From an uncultured Lachnospiraceae bacterium (GTDB taxonomy: Bacteria; Bacillota; Clostridia; Lachnospirales; Lachnospiraceae), in NCBI GenBank assembly GCA_947624875.1, contig CANQMA010000002.1, forward strand, positions 26,473-90,472: a stretch of DNA of 64,000 nt, read 5' to 3'. Shown one piece after another: positions 34,534-44,329 of the stretch (the first letter of the stretch is position 1; the number at the start of each line of letters is the position of its first letter). Under the pieces are notes generated by a model. It did not search any database. It saw only the letters and a list, made by a program, of their open reading frames with translations, and was not told the DNA's origin. A program made the position numbers and the translations under genes.

Positions 34534-36981
34534 TTAAATCAAATTTTCTAATTCCTTCATGGTTTCCCGGTTATATTCCTGATAACTGAACTGATAAGAC
34601 GGGGCGCCCTGTTGGATAAACTGTTCCATACCGCGGAGGATATCTTCCGTGTTTGTACCCGTCAAAATCTGTCCATTTGGAATCACAGCGGATTGGTAAG
34701 TGCCAAATTTTGACATGATAATCGGCATAGAGAGAAGGCGTGCTTCTAAAATTGATACCGGCTGCCCTTCATAAAGGGAAGGAAGTATAAAACAGTCACA
34801 TTCTTTCATAATCTGAAATGGATTTTCAACGTTTCCGGTCAGATATACTTTCCCATCCAATTTGAATTCAGAAATCAGAGCAGACAGAGAATCCCGCAAT
34901 GGGCCGTCGCCTAAAATATATAACCGTGTATCCGGGTATTTTTCATGTATTTTTGCAAATGCGCAGATTAAAGTTTTTTGATTTTTCTCCGGAGAAAGAC
35001 GTCCCATATTGATAAACGAAATCAGAGAAGAATCCAAAATTTCCGGAATTCCCAAAGAATCTGCAAGTTCCTGTGAGAGCGGTTCTCTCACACAGGACAG
35101 TACCCGGTCAAAATTTGCCGTATTTCTGACAAACGCGCACCGGTCAGCCAAATGGCTATAACCGATTTTGCTGAGATTGACTTTCATAATATCCTCAGAA
35201 CAGCCAACAATCTTGTCATAAAAATCATAGACGGAAAAGACGACGCGGAGTTCTCTTCGATGCGGATGCTTTCCGTTGACCGATTTATTCTGGTCAGTTT
35301 TTAAATCATTGTGCTGCCAGATAAGTTTTTTTGCGCCCTTTGCGCTCAGTAACAGAATCGAATAAAAAGAGCCATAGCCGGAATAGTCTATCACCGTATC
35401 AAACCGGCTTTCTCCAAAACAGCGTAAATACTCACGGTCATACATTGCCTTTGGATAAATCTTTTTTATCAAAGGAAAATGAAATCCAAAAACGCGCAGA
35501 AAGTCGTTGCGAATCTGTTCCATAAACGTTGCCGGCGTATAGTCAATCCGCGCAAACGCGCGAACCGGCTGTGGCAGGGAACAGATCATTGTCCTGCATT
35601 CTTCCAGTTTTAAATTGGCGGCAAAAACAGTGACATCATATTGACTGTAATCAAGATACTGCAGCGTATTGCGCAGCGCAGTGGAAATGCCGTTCATGCG
35701 TAGCCCTCCTGCGAAAAAAAGCAGTTTCTTTTTTTCTGTCGTGCAGGAAATCAGACGATAAGGCCTGCCGTTTTTGTCTGTTGTATGGTGCCGGAAGACA
35801 ATATCAATAATCCGGCGGGAAACCTCGCCATCGTCATACGGGCAGGCAAACTGCCTGGATTTTTCATAACTGTCTGCATATTCTTCAAAAACCGGTGCAA
35901 TTTTGTTCAGCGCCTCTCCAACCTGCGAAAGCGTTGTGAGCGCGGGGCCCGGCAGGTCGGAAGGATTTAAGTAAAGCCCCCGGTCCGTTTGATATTGTTC
36001 TAAATCCTTGATATAGAATAATACCGGCTTACCGCTGGCAAGAAAATCATAGAAGATGCTGGAATAATCGGAAATCAAAATGTCTGTCACGGAAAGCAGT
36101 TCATTTGTGTCCATTTCAGCCGGAATCAGCATTTCAGAAAGATTTCCGGATTTGGCCAGTTCTTTATAAACAACCTGGTGCGGCTTGATTAAAATCTGAT
36201 ATTGGTCAGTGTCAATTATCTGCTCCAGCGATTCTTTAAACTCCGTAAATTCCTCTGCGTTAATTTCCGGTTTATAATAATCTGTCCCCTTCCATGTCGG
36301 CGCATACAAAATGATTTTTTTGTCCGAATCGATGGAAATGCCAAGCGACTGCAGTTTTTCTATCACAGAAGAGCGTTCTGTGTGAAACAGGCGGTCGTTT
36401 CTCGGATAACCTTCCTCGATAATCGTTCCCTGATAAAGGCCGTCCAGTTTATATTGTTTTTTATAGATTGAAGTTAAAAAAGGGTTTGCCGAAATCAGAT
36501 AATCGGCAGATAGAAAATTTCTAAGAACATTGGAAATCGTCGCAGCAGAATCCGGAATGTCATACCCCAGACTTTTCAGCGGCGTACCGTGCCATGTATT
36601 GATGTATACCTGTCCCGGTTTTTTACAATAATAATATGGCATGGAAACGTTTGTGATCAGATACCCTGCGCAGGCCAATGCCTTCAAATGCGCTTTACTG
36701 TGGCGCTTTACCACTACAACGTCAGGGTCATCATTCAAAGGATTTTGTATATTGTCTGAGTCCAGCACCCAAACATGTTTGAACTGCCTAAATTCCGGAT
36801 CCGCTTTCAGCGCAAGGAATAATGCATACGGATTGCAGATAAAACCTCTGCCAAAATAAGAATCGTACAAGACGAGATTCTGGTCAATTTTAAGGTGCTT
36901 ATAATAGTTCGCATATTTCGAACGCCGGAACGTGACTTTTAAACTTCCTGCTTTCTTTTTAAGAATGCTCAGTTTACCCAT
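34534..36981 (-). CDS. Bifunctional CDP-glycerol glycerophosphotransferase / GT4 glycosyltransferase
   Basis: The 815-residue protein has a TagF-type domain at residues 1-400 (YDSYFGRGFICNPYALFLAL, NTWHGTPLKSLGYD near 125-138, ILYAPTWKGTDYY, LISDYSSIFYDFLASGKP) and a GT-B fold family 4 glycosyltransferase at about 425-815. The latter has NMGRLSPEKNQKTLICAFA and the E-x7-E motif inside LYEGQPVSILEARLLSMP. It is the reverse domain order of the GT2-TagF fusion on the other strand. GGGAG sets the start. It leads the minus-strand pair from an extended -10 promoter divergent from the exporter genes. Confidence 0.9.
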   Translation of the reverse strand: MGKLSILKKKAGSLKVTFRRSKYANYYKHLKIDQNLVLYDSYFGRGFICNPYALFLALKADPEFRQFKHVWVLDSDNIQNPLNDDPDVVVVKRHSKAHLKALACAGYLITNVSMPYYYCKKPGQVYINTWHGTPLKSLGYDIPDSAATISNVLRNFLSADYLISANPFLTSIYKKQYKLDGLYQGTIIEEGYPRNDRLFHTERSSVIEKLQSLGISIDSDKKIILYAPTWKGTDYYKPEINAEEFTEFKESLEQIIDTDQYQILIKPHQVVYKELAKSGNLSEMLIPAEMDTNELLSVTDILISDYSSIFYDFLASGKPVLFYIKDLEQYQTDRGLYLNPSDLPGPALTTLSQVGEALNKIAPVFEEYADSYEKSRQFACPYDDGEVSRRIIDIVFRHHTTDKNGRPYRLISCTTEKKKLLFFAGGLRMNGISTALRNTLQYLDYSQYDVTVFAANLKLEECRTMICSLPQPVRAFARIDYTPATFMEQIRNDFLRVFGFHFPLIKKIYPKAMYDREYLRCFGESRFDTVIDYSGYGSFYSILLLSAKGAKKLIWQHNDLKTDQNKSVNGKHPHRRELRVVFSVYDFYDKIVGCSEDIMKVNLSKIGYSHLADRCAFVRNTANFDRVLSCVREPLSQELADSLGIPEILDSSLISFINMGRLSPEKNQKTLICAFAKIHEKYPDTRLYILGDGPLRDSLSALISEFKLDGKVYLTGNVENPFQIMKECDCFILPSLYEGQPVSILEARLLSMPIIMSKFGTYQSAVIPNGQILTGTNTEDILRGMEQFIQQGAPSYQFSYQEYNRETMKELENLI

Positions 36982-37012
36982 GAAATTCTCCCATTTTCAC
37001 ATATTTATATAC

Positions 37013-37040
37013 ATCATATCACAGATAGATTGTTTTTCAA
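37013..37040 (-). promoter_or_regulatory. Promoter of the minus-strand TagF-GT4 operon
   Basis: Read on the minus strand: TTGAAA, a 16-base spacer ending in TGA, and TATGAT (extended -10). It is 32 bp upstream of the 815-residue protein's start and divergent from the tagG promoter. Confidence 0.65.
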
Positions 37041-37065
37041 AATCTTTTAAAAATGGACATATTGT

Positions 37066-37093
37066 TTGACAATCATTGCAAATATTATATAAT
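37066..37093 (+). promoter_or_regulatory. Promoter of tagGH
   Basis: TTGACA (37066-37071), a 16-base spacer and TATAAT (37088-37093) match consensus fully. It is 36 bp before the tagG ATG, which also rules out the longer upstream-start version of TagG. Confidence 0.8.
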
Positions 37094-37129
37094 AATGTGA
37101 GTATTGCTGTTTGTATATACGGAGGATTT

Positions 37130-37936
37130 ATGAAGAAATATGTTGATAGTTTTTTGAGATATCGATACTTATTGAAAGAACTTGTTGTAAAAGGAATCCG
37201 ATTAAAGTATAGAAGATCTTATCTTGGCCTGGTCTGGACACTGCTGGAACCGCTGCTGACGACACTGGTGCTGACCTTGGTGTTCGGCACGCTGCTTGGA
37301 CGGGGAGACGCTCTCTATCCAATCTATATTTTGTCCGGACGTTTGATTTACAGCTGTTTTTCAAGCTGTACCAAGATTTCAATGCGCTCTATCAGGGCAA
37401 ATCAGGCGATGATAAAAAAGGTCTATGTACCGAAATATTTATATCCGTTGTCCAGCACCCTGTACAATTACATTTTATTTTTACTGTCATTGATTATTCT
37501 TGCAATTATGTCTCTGGTCTTTCGAGTACCGATTACATGGCATATCATAGAGGCGTTAATCCCGTTAGTGATTCTTTTTATTTTCAGCATTGGCATGGGA
37601 CTGATTCTTGCAACAGTCTGTGTTTTTTTCCGCGATTTGGAATATTTGTGGGATGTAGTGCTCATGCTGATTATGTACTGTTCCGCCATTTTTTATAAGC
37701 TCAATGCAATCGGAGATGTGGCAAAATCCGTTTTGAAATGGAATCCGCTTTACTGTATTATCAGTAATTTCCGAACAGTCTTAATGGAAAAGGGCTCTCT
37801 GTTTTACGGGACAGATACGGCAGGATTGTCCAGCCCGCTGATGCTCATTTATGCTGCAGTATTTAGTGTGGCCACGCTGGTGATTGGGATTCTTGTCTTT
37901 AAACGGCATCAGGATAAATTTATCTTACACATATAG
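37130..37936 (+). CDS. tagG: Wall-polymer ABC exporter, permease subunit (TagG-like)
   Basis: The start is ATG 37130 behind GGAGG; an upstream in-frame TTG lies inside the promoter. The 268-residue ABC-2 type permease has six hydrophobic helices and the family signature LKYRRSYLGLVWTLLEPLLT near the N terminus. With the ATPase eight bases downstream it forms a two-component flippase that moves lipid-linked polymer across the cytoplasmic membrane. Its place after the polymer biosynthesis genes supports teichoic-type polymer as cargo; O-antigen-type Wzm homologues share the fold. Confidence 0.9.
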   Translation: MKKYVDSFLRYRYLLKELVVKGIRLKYRRSYLGLVWTLLEPLLTTLVLTLVFGTLLGRGDALYPIYILSGRLIYSCFSSCTKISMRSIRANQAMIKKVYVPKYLYPLSSTLYNYILFLLSLIILAIMSLVFRVPITWHIIEALIPLVILFIFSIGMGLILATVCVFFRDLEYLWDVVLMLIMYCSAIFYKLNAIGDVAKSVLKWNPLYCIISNFRTVLMEKGSLFYGTDTAGLSSPLMLIYAAVFSVATLVIGILVFKRHQDKFILHI

Positions 37937-37944
37937 GAGGAACT

Positions 37945-38694
37945 ATGGGAAAGGATAAAGTTGCGCTTAAAGTGGAAGATATCAGTATCCGCTTTAATCT
38001 TAGTAAAGAAAATGTGGACAATTTCAAAGAATTGCTGATTAAGAAAATTAAAGGCGAGAAAATCCGTTTTAATGAATTTTGGGCGCTTCGCGATATTAAC
38101 TTTGAATTGAAAAAAGGCGACCGCCTTGGTATTTTAGGACTTAATGGCGCCGGCAAGAGTACAATTTTAAAAATTATTGCAGGCGTATATAAGCCGACGA
38201 CCGGAACCATTGTGAGGAACGGGCATATTGCTCCAATGATTGAACTGGGCGCCGGATTTGACCCGAACTATACGGGACGGGAAAACATTTATCTTTACGG
38301 TTCTGTGCTCGGGTTTTCCAGACCATTTTTGGAGTCCAAGTATGAGGAAATACTGGAATTTTCCGAACTCGGTGATTTTATTGACGTACCGATTAAAAAT
38401 TATTCTTCCGGTATGAAAGCAAGACTTGGATTTTCGATAGCAACCGTTGTGGAACCGGAGATCTTAATCCTGGATGAAGTTCTTTCTGTTGGAGATGCAA
38501 AGTTCCGAAAGAAATGTGAACGAAAGATGCAGACGATGTTTGACCACGGAGTTACGGTACTTTTCGTTTCCCACAGTCTGGACCAGGTGAAAAGGCTATG
38601 TAATAAGGCAATCCTCTTAGAACATGGACAATTGATCGCGCAGGGTAATATTGATGATGTTTCAGAGATTTATGAATCGATGCTGAATGATTAA
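37945..38694 (+). CDS. tagH: Wall-polymer ABC exporter, ATP-binding subunit (TagH-like)
   Basis: The 249-residue ATPase has Walker A GLNGAGKST, the Q-loop replaced by the polysaccharide-type segment APMIELGAGFDPNYTGREN, ABC signature YSSGMKARL, Walker B ILILDEVLSVGD and switch His in VSHSL. The N-terminal lead VEDISIRFNLSKENVDNFKE is typical of TagH/Wzt. It lacks the C-terminal substrate-binding extension seen in B. subtilis TagH and in Wzt proteins that recognise glycan ends. It is co-transcribed with the permease. Confidence 0.93.
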   Translation: MGKDKVALKVEDISIRFNLSKENVDNFKELLIKKIKGEKIRFNEFWALRDINFELKKGDRLGILGLNGAGKSTILKIIAGVYKPTTGTIVRNGHIAPMIELGAGFDPNYTGRENIYLYGSVLGFSRPFLESKYEEILEFSELGDFIDVPIKNYSSGMKARLGFSIATVVEPEILILDEVLSVGDAKFRKKCERKMQTMFDHGVTVLFVSHSLDQVKRLCNKAILLEHGQLIAQGNIDDVSEIYESMLND

Positions 38695-38703
38695 GGTGAC
38701 CGT

Positions 38704-39399
38704 ATGCTGGGAATTATTGGAGCAATGGAGATTGAGATAGATGCTCTCAAAACGTCAATGAGAGATAGTAAGGTGTCTCAAATTGCAGGGATGGATTTCT
38801 ATTGTGGAAAGATTGACACAAAAGAAGTTGTTGTAGTAAAGAGCGGCGTTGGAAAAGTCAATGCGGCAGTCTGCGCACAGATTCTGGCGGATATATTTTC
38901 CGTAGATGCGGTCATCAATACCGGAGTGGCAGGCGCTTTAAATCCGGGACTGCGCATAGGTGACATTGTCATATCTACGGAGGCTTTGGAACATGATGCG
39001 GACGTGACGCCGCTTGGTTATGAAGCAGGGCAGGTTCCGGGAATGCCATGCAGCTGCTATCCGGCAGATCAAAAACTGCAGCGGCTGGCAGAGGAATGTT
39101 TTAAGCGCGCAGAACTTTCGGTTTCTGTGTTTTCGGGACGTGTGGTATCCGGCGACCAGTTTATTGCGACAACAGAAAAAAAGGCATGGCTGAGAGAGAC
39201 TTTTCTCGGGGACTGCGCAGAGATGGAGGGAGCGGCGGTCGCGCATACCGCTTATCTGAACAAAATCCCATTTCTGATTATCCGCGCCATTTCAGATCAG
39301 GCGGACGGCAGCAGCAGAATCGATTATCCGATGTTTGAAAAAAAGGCGGCAGAAAACTCTGTCGGGCTGCTGATGAAACTGATAAAAGCCTATGAATAA
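38704..39399 (+). CDS. mtnN: 5'-methylthioadenosine/S-adenosylhomocysteine nucleosidase
   Basis: The 231-residue enzyme cleaves adenine from methylthioadenosine and S-adenosylhomocysteine, feeding methyl-cycle salvage and AI-2 formation. Family motifs are the opening GIIGAMEIEIDALK (catalytic Glu in AMEIEI), VVVKSGVGKVNAAVCAQIL, INTGVAGALNPGLRIGDIVI, MEGAAVAHTA and the catalytic Asp in IIRAISDQADG. Length is standard. It begins ten bases after tagH, so it may be read through from the exporter promoter, and it ends at a strong terminator. Confidence 0.96.
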   Translation: MLGIIGAMEIEIDALKTSMRDSKVSQIAGMDFYCGKIDTKEVVVVKSGVGKVNAAVCAQILADIFSVDAVINTGVAGALNPGLRIGDIVISTEALEHDADVTPLGYEAGQVPGMPCSCYPADQKLQRLAEECFKRAELSVSVFSGRVVSGDQFIATTEKKAWLRETFLGDCAEMEGAAVAHTAYLNKIPFLIIRAISDQADGSSRIDYPMFEKKAAENSVGLLMKLIKAYE

Positions 39400-39417
39400 A
39401 AAGCATATAAAGTTGAG

Positions 39418-39460
39418 ATGCCCCCGGTTTTTTGGAATCGAAAAACCGAGGGCATTTTTT
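39418..39460 (+). terminator. Terminator after mtnN
   Basis: ATGCCC plus CGGTTTTT pairs with AAAAACCG plus GGGCAT across one mismatched position, followed by a T-run. It closes the tagGH-mtnN transcript. Confidence 0.9.
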
Positions 39461-39507
39461 CTGTCAACATTTGACGAACGATTTATGGTGATAGAAAAAA
39501 AGCGTTG

Positions 39508-39516
39508 TGTTAAAAT
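39508..39516 (+). promoter_or_regulatory. Candidate extended -10 promoter for the membrane protein gene
   Basis: TGT-TAAAAT (extended -10) lies 32 bp before ATG 39549; no good -35 is at the right distance. The ribosome site GAGGGGG follows. Confidence 0.4.
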
Positions 39517-39548
39517 GAATTTAGAAAAATCATGAGGGGGATTAAAAA

Positions 39549-40163
39549 ATGGTTGATGGAAATAGTTTAACACAATGGCTGAACATAATTTTTACGGATA
39601 ATTGGTTTTTGTATCTGATGGGCGGCATTTTTGCTTTAGGAGTTATCACAAAAGGAATCGTTGCGGCAAATTACAAAAAACTCATCAAAGGGGCGGAAAA
39701 TATGGGACAGCCCGAGAGTACGGTGCTTCGGCAGATTAAAATGCGCATCGACAGCGTTCGCGAAGTGCAGGGGATTATTGTGGAACCGGAGGCCTTGGTG
39801 GAACGCCAGCTTAACAGATGCAGAATATTAAAACTTTCCATCAATACCATGGATTCCATGATTCACTGGTGCGCCGTATTGATTCTGGCCGGTTCAGTGG
39901 CCGGGCTGATTGTCAACCGCAGTGCAATCAATATGTTTATCAGCATCGGGATTGCGTTAGTGCTTGAAGCAATTGATTACAGTTTCAACACGGACAGGCT
40001 TCGGAAAGAGTTTCAGACGATTATGATTGACTATATTGTCAACAACGGCGTCGAAAAGAAGCGGAAACTGGAAGAAACGTTATCCGAAACGAACCTGGAA
40101 GATGCCGACAGTGAGATGAAAGAAATTATTTTAAATCAGGTGATTGGGAATTTTTTGCAGTAG
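39549..40163 (+). CDS. Two-region membrane protein of unknown function
   Basis: I do not recognise a family. The 204-residue product has one hydrophobic helix near residues 20-40 (FLYLMGGIFALGVITKGIVA) and a hydrophobic pair near 107-140 (WCAVLILAGSVAGLIV, MFISIGIALVLEAI). Between them lies a charged helical segment, and after them a charged cytoplasmic-type tail rich in Glu and Lys. It stands alone behind a terminator and an extended -10 promoter and ends about 140 bp before pgi. Such single membrane genes are common in Lachnospiraceae, but I cannot assign a role. Confidence 0.75.
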   Translation: MVDGNSLTQWLNIIFTDNWFLYLMGGIFALGVITKGIVAANYKKLIKGAENMGQPESTVLRQIKMRIDSVREVQGIIVEPEALVERQLNRCRILKLSINTMDSMIHWCAVLILAGSVAGLIVNRSAINMFISIGIALVLEAIDYSFNTDRLRKEFQTIMIDYIVNNGVEKKRKLEETLSETNLEDADSEMKEIILNQVIGNFLQ

Positions 40164-40240
40164 CAGATGGGGCTGCTGCCGGACACAGAGAGGGCTGAGA
40201 GCCGGAATTGTTAATTTCTGATCAATCTCATAATTTAGTC

Positions 40241-40269
40241 TTGATAAAAATGTTTCTAAAGCCTATAAT
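40241..40269 (+). promoter_or_regulatory. Promoter of pgi
   Basis: TTGATA (40241-40246), a 17-base spacer and TATAAT (40264-40269) lie 38 bp upstream of the pgi start codon. Confidence 0.8.
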
Positions 40270-40306
40270 ATAATAGTTTAGTTCGTATAACGGAGGAAAA
40301 ATAGAA

Positions 40307-41653
40307 ATGGCTAAGATAACATTTGATTATTCAAAGGCATCTCAGTTTATTACAGAAGAAGAACTCAGCAGCATGAAAGCAATTGCTGAAGATGCGAAAG
40401 AAGTTTTAGTAAGTAAGACAGGGGAAGGTAATGATTTTTTAGGCTGGATTGATTTACCGGTTGATTATGATAAAGAAGAATTTCAGAGAATCCAGAAAGC
40501 GGCTGCGAAAATTCAGAGTGATTCTGAAGTGCTGATTGTTATTGGCATCGGAGGTTCCTATCTTGGAGCAAGAGCAGCAATTGACTTTTTGAGACATGAT
40601 TTTTACAATAATGTGTCTGGAGAAATCCGGAAGACCCCGGAAATTTATTATGCGGGAAATAATATCAGTTCCACTTATTTACAGGGACTTTTAGAGGTGA
40701 TTGGCGACAGGGATTTTTCCGTGAATGTCATCTCTAAGTCCGGCACAACCACGGAGCCGGCAATCGCATTCCGGGTGTTTAAAGATAAACTCGAAAAGAA
40801 ATATGGAAAAGAAGAGGCGGCAAAGAGAATTTATGCGACCACAGATAAAGAAAAGGGAGCGTTAAAAGTACTCGCGACTGCAGAAGGATATGAGACATTT
40901 GTCGTTCCTGACGATGTCGGCGGAAGATTTTCTGTTTTGACCGCTGTCGGATTATTGCCAATCGCAGTAAGCGGCGCGGATATGAACCAGTTGATGGCGG
41001 GAGCAGCCAGCGGCAGGGAGAGAGCTTTAAACGCAGCTTATGAGGAAAACGACGCCCTCCAATATGCGGTGATTCGAAATATCCTTTACCGGCAGGGAAA
41101 GAGTGTGGAAATTATCGCAAACTACGAGCCGTCGCTCCATTATTTCAGCGAGTGGTGGAAACAGCTTTATGGCGAGAGTGAAGGAAAAGATTTAAAGGGC
41201 ATTTTCCCGGCAGCCGTAGATTTGACGGCAGACCTGCATTCCATGGGCCAGTATATTCAGGACGGCACGAGACTGATGTTTGAAACAGTGCTGAATGTAG
41301 AAAAGTCAAAGGCGGATATCCGGATAGAAAAGACAGAGGATGATTTGGACGGTTTGAATTATCTTGCCGGAAAAAATATGGATTTTGTCAATAAGAGCGC
41401 CATGAATGGAACAATATTAGCGCATACGGATGGAAAAGTGCCAAATCTGATGGTGAAAATTCCGGAGCGCAACGAGTTCTATTTAGGAGAACTGTTTTAT
41501 ATGTTTGAATTTGCCTGCGGCGTCAGCGGCTATATGTTAGGCGTTAATCCGTTTAATCAGCCGGGCGTAGAAAGTTACAAGAAAAATATGTTTGCGTTTC
41601 TTGGAAAACCGGGATTTGAAGATTTGACAGCAGAATTGTTAAAACGGTTATAA
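40307..41653 (+). CDS. pgi: Glucose-6-phosphate isomerase
   Basis: The 448-residue enzyme interconverts glucose-6-phosphate and fructose-6-phosphate in glycolysis. Signatures are [40 protein letters not shown] and [20 protein letters not shown], with the C-terminal [18 protein letters not shown] carrying the conserved Lys. The short length matches the Firmicutes form, about 100 residues less than the E. coli enzyme. A TTGATA-17-TATAAT promoter lies 38 bp upstream and a bidirectional terminator follows. It appears to be monocistronic. Confidence 0.97.
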   Translation: MAKITFDYSKASQFITEEELSSMKAIAEDAKEVLVSKTGEGNDFLGWIDLPVDYDKEEFQRIQKAAAKIQSDSEVLIVIGIGGSYLGARAAIDFLRHDFYNNVSGEIRKTPEIYYAGNNISSTYLQGLLEVIGDRDFSVNVISKSGTTTEPAIAFRVFKDKLEKKYGKEEAAKRIYATTDKEKGALKVLATAEGYETFVVPDDVGGRFSVLTAVGLLPIAVSGADMNQLMAGAASGRERALNAAYEENDALQYAVIRNILYRQGKSVEIIANYEPSLHYFSEWWKQLYGESEGKDLKGIFPAAVDLTADLHSMGQYIQDGTRLMFETVLNVEKSKADIRIEKTEDDLDGLNYLAGKNMDFVNKSAMNGTILAHTDGKVPNLMVKIPERNEFYLGELFYMFEFACGVSGYMLGVNPFNQPGVESYKKNMFAFLGKPGFEDLTAELLKRL

Positions 41654-41718
41654 ACAGGGCGCTTGCGGAAAAGATCTCTGCGAAAGCAGACCGGATTCCA
41701 TGGGGATTTTGCATATAA

Positions 41719-41750
41719 AAAATAACTGCCTTTTCGGCAGTTATTTTTTT
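41719..41750. terminator. Bidirectional terminator between pgi and the 89-residue protein gene
   Basis: AATAACTGCC pairs with GGCAGTTATT around a TTTTC loop, with A-run before and T-run after. It serves the two convergent genes. Confidence 0.9.
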
Positions 41751-42018
41751 ATGAATCTTCCTCAATCACATAAAAGTCCAGATAATCAAACTCAATGGAT
41801 TCCACAAAACTGTCCGCCCGAAACCGTGTCCGGGCAATCCGCTGAAATTCCTGAATATTTGTATCAAGCCAAATCGGATTACTCAGATCAAATTCTTCAC
41901 AGACCATTTCCAACGCTTTAAAAACTTTATGCGTTCTTGTGTCATCAATATCCAGTTCGACGGTTGTGCTCCTAAGCATCCGATTATTTTTAAAAGTTCT
42001 TGCCCAAACACGAAACAT
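41749..42018 (-). CDS. Small conserved-looking protein of unknown function (89 residues)
   Basis: The start is ATG 42018, six bases after GGGAG; a TTG-initiated extension of 16 residues has no ribosome site. The 89-residue acidic protein is rich in aromatic and charged residues (MFRVWARTFKNNRMLRSTTV, DDTRTHKVFKAL, FDLSNPIWLDTNIQEFQRIA, DYLDFYVIEED). It has no signal peptide, membrane helix or cysteine pair. It reads like a compact folded domain; I have the impression of similar uncharacterised proteins in Lachnospiraceae but cannot verify it. It converges on pgi and shares its terminator. Confidence 0.72.
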   Translation of the reverse strand: MFRVWARTFKNNRMLRSTTVELDIDDTRTHKVFKALEMVCEEFDLSNPIWLDTNIQEFQRIARTRFRADSFVESIEFDYLDFYVIEEDS

Positions 42019-42195
42019 CGCAGACTCCCTATTGAAATTTTCTAAAACCGGTATGATTTTCTTCAAATAAAGTTTAGGATAAAATGAAACAAAAGTAAAG
42101 AGATGGCATAAATTGTGTTTGAAAAAAAGCAGTTCCCTATATCTGGTATTCCATTCGGACAGAATTACTTTTTTCTTTTATTCTGGACACAATAA

Positions 42196-42204
42196 TGTTA
42201 TACT
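42196..42204 (+). promoter_or_regulatory. Extended -10 promoter of gdpP-rplI-dnaB
   Basis: TGT-TATACT is an extended -10 about 74 bp before the gdpP start; the -35 position has no good match. Its location shows that the upstream in-frame TTG starts are not used. Confidence 0.5.
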
Positions 42205-42277
42205 ATGTATTACTGGACAAAGCGAAAATGAAATTTTGGCATATACTATATCAGGTATTTATGTAATTAAGGTGTGC

Positions 42278-44329
42278 ATGATGGCAAAAAAGAAGAAAAA
42301 AGGAACAATTCGTCAGTATCTCGAAACACCGGTTTATTGGGGTGTGTTTTGGGCAGCGCTTAGCGTAATCATTTATCTGGTCAATCCAAAGGCGGGTTGT
42401 GTATTAATGATTGCAGCAGCGCTTTATATTATAGTTTCTTTGGGAATTTATTTGAAAGTCAAAAAAGGCATTCTGCAGCGGATGATAGATTATGGCTCCC
42501 AGTATGGACTGGCGCAGAGACAACTGCTTTATGAATTAGAGGTTCCATATGCCCTGCTGGAGGAAAATGGAAAAATTCTCTGGGCAAACGAGGCAATGGC
42601 GGAAATATTCCAAGGGAAAAACCCAAAAAATAAAAATGTGCTGGAACTGCTGGAAGACATGCATCCGGAATATCTGCAATTTGATGAAACGGATAAAAAT
42701 GAAGTTCAGATTGAATATGATGAAAAAATCTTCAATGCGGTCTTTCGGGAGCTGTCTTTAAAAGAAACCGCAGAAGATGGAGAATTTCCACTGCTCGACG
42801 AAGGGGAAGGAACCATCGTCTGTATGTATCTGTTTGACGAGACGCAGGTGCAGAATTTAATGAAGGAGACAAGAGACGAAAAACTTGTCACGGCCAATAT
42901 CTATATTGATAATTATGATGAAGTCCTGCAGAACGTCGAACCTACCCGCCGTACTTTATTGGTGGCGCTGATTGACCGGAGAATTAACATTTATTTCTCC
43001 GAGTATGACGGCATTGTCCGAAAACTGGAAAATGACAAATATTTTGTCATGTTTAAAACCAAATATATCAGTAAAATGCAGAGTAATAAATTTTCCGTTT
43101 TGGACGAAGTCAAAACAGTCAATCTGGGAAATGGAATGCCGATTACCATTAGTATTGGGATCGGGATGGGTGGAAAAACACTGCAGGAAAGTTATGAACT
43201 GTCTACGGCAGCGATTGATATGGCGCTGGCCCGCGGGGGAGATCAGGCAGTCTTAAAAGATGGCAATAAGGTATATTACTACGGAGGCAAATCAAAATCC
43301 GTGGAAAAAAATACAAGAGTGAAGTCCCGTGTCAAAGCAACGGCTTTTCGCGATCTAATCGAAACAAAATCCGAAATTTACATTATGGGACATCAGATTG
43401 GTGACAATGATTCTTTTGGCGCGTCTATCGGTGTTTACCGCATCTGCAAAACCATTGGAAAGAAAGCGCATATCGTGCTTGGAGACATGAGCAGCAGCGT
43501 CAAAGAATTGGTAGAGGCTTTTCAGGATGCAGAGGGGTACGAGGACGATTTCTTTGTCTCCGGGCCGGAAGCTCTGGAGAGACTGGATAAAAATGACGCG
43601 CTGATTGTTGTGGATGTGAGCCGCGCAGATTATACAGAATATCCGGAATTAGTGCGACAGGCACAATGCATTGTTGTGTTTGACCACCACAGACAGACGA
43701 CAGATGGAATCGACCATGCGCAGTTATCTTATGTAGAATTATCATCTTCCTCCGCCAGTGAAATGGTTGTGGAAATTATGCAGTATATCAATGAGACGGT
43801 AAAATTAACCAAGATGGAGGCAGAGGCTCTTTACAGCGGAATCATGGTAGACACCAATAATTTTTCAGACAGAACCGGCGTGAGAACTTTTGAGGCCGCC
43901 GCATATCTGAAGAAGAGCGGCGCAGATATCACAAGAGTGCGACGGATGTTTCGGGAGGAAATGTCTGATTATAAGGCAAGGGCGACGGCAATTCAAAATG
44001 CAGAAATCTATATGGACTTCTATGCGTTGTCTACATACATTCCAAATGGGCTGGAAGTATCTCCAACGGTTGTTGGCGCACAGGCGGCAAATGAATTGTT
44101 GAATGTAAAAAACGTAAAAGCCTCTTTCGTACTGACTCCATACCATGATCAGGTTTACATCAGCGCGCGTTCGGACGACAAAGTGAATGTCCAGACGATC
44201 ATGGAAGAATTCGGCGGCGGCGGGCACATGAATCTGGCGGGCGCACAGGTAAAAGATTCGAGTGTCGAGGAAGTTCTGGAACGATTAAAACAGGCGATCA
44301 AACAAAAAGTAGAGGAGGGAGAACTCTAA
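42278..44329 (+). CDS. gdpP: Cyclic-di-AMP phosphodiesterase GdpP (PAS, degenerate GGDEF, DHH/DHHA1)
   Basis: The start is one of two adjacent ATGs (42278 or 42281) after AAGGTG; upstream in-frame TTG codons lie across the promoter. The 683-residue protein has two N-terminal helices (about 20-60), a PAS-like domain ([20 protein letters not shown]), a degenerate GGDEF domain without an active site ([19 protein letters not shown]), a DHH domain ([33 protein letters not shown]) and DHHA1 ([15 protein letters not shown]). It hydrolyses c-di-AMP, which controls potassium, osmotic and wall homeostasis. The stop overlaps the rplI start by one base; gdpP-rplI-dnaB is a conserved Firmicutes order. Confidence 0.95.
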   Translation: MMAKKKKKGTIRQYLETPVYWGVFWAALSVIIYLVNPKAGCVLMIAAALYIIVSLGIYLKVKKGILQRMIDYGSQYGLAQRQLLYELEVPYALLEENGKILWANEAMAEIFQGKNPKNKNVLELLEDMHPEYLQFDETDKNEVQIEYDEKIFNAVFRELSLKETAEDGEFPLLDEGEGTIVCMYLFDETQVQNLMKETRDEKLVTANIYIDNYDEVLQNVEPTRRTLLVALIDRRINIYFSEYDGIVRKLENDKYFVMFKTKYISKMQSNKFSVLDEVKTVNLGNGMPITISIGIGMGGKTLQESYELSTAAIDMALARGGDQAVLKDGNKVYYYGGKSKSVEKNTRVKSRVKATAFRDLIETKSEIYIMGHQIGDNDSFGASIGVYRICKTIGKKAHIVLGDMSSSVKELVEAFQDAEGYEDDFFVSGPEALERLDKNDALIVVDVSRADYTEYPELVRQAQCIVVFDHHRQTTDGIDHAQLSYVELSSSSASEMVVEIMQYINETVKLTKMEAEALYSGIMVDTNNFSDRTGVRTFEAAAYLKKSGADITRVRRMFREEMSDYKARATAIQNAEIYMDFYALSTYIPNGLEVSPTVVGAQAANELLNVKNVKASFVLTPYHDQVYISARSDDKVNVQTIMEEFGGGGHMNLAGAQVKDSSVEEVLERLKQAIKQKVEEGEL

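Noticed and set aside
39471..39516. TTGACG as the -35 of the 39549 gene's promoter
   Set aside because: It is 34 bases from the TAAAAT, far beyond a usable spacer, so only the extended -10 was kept.
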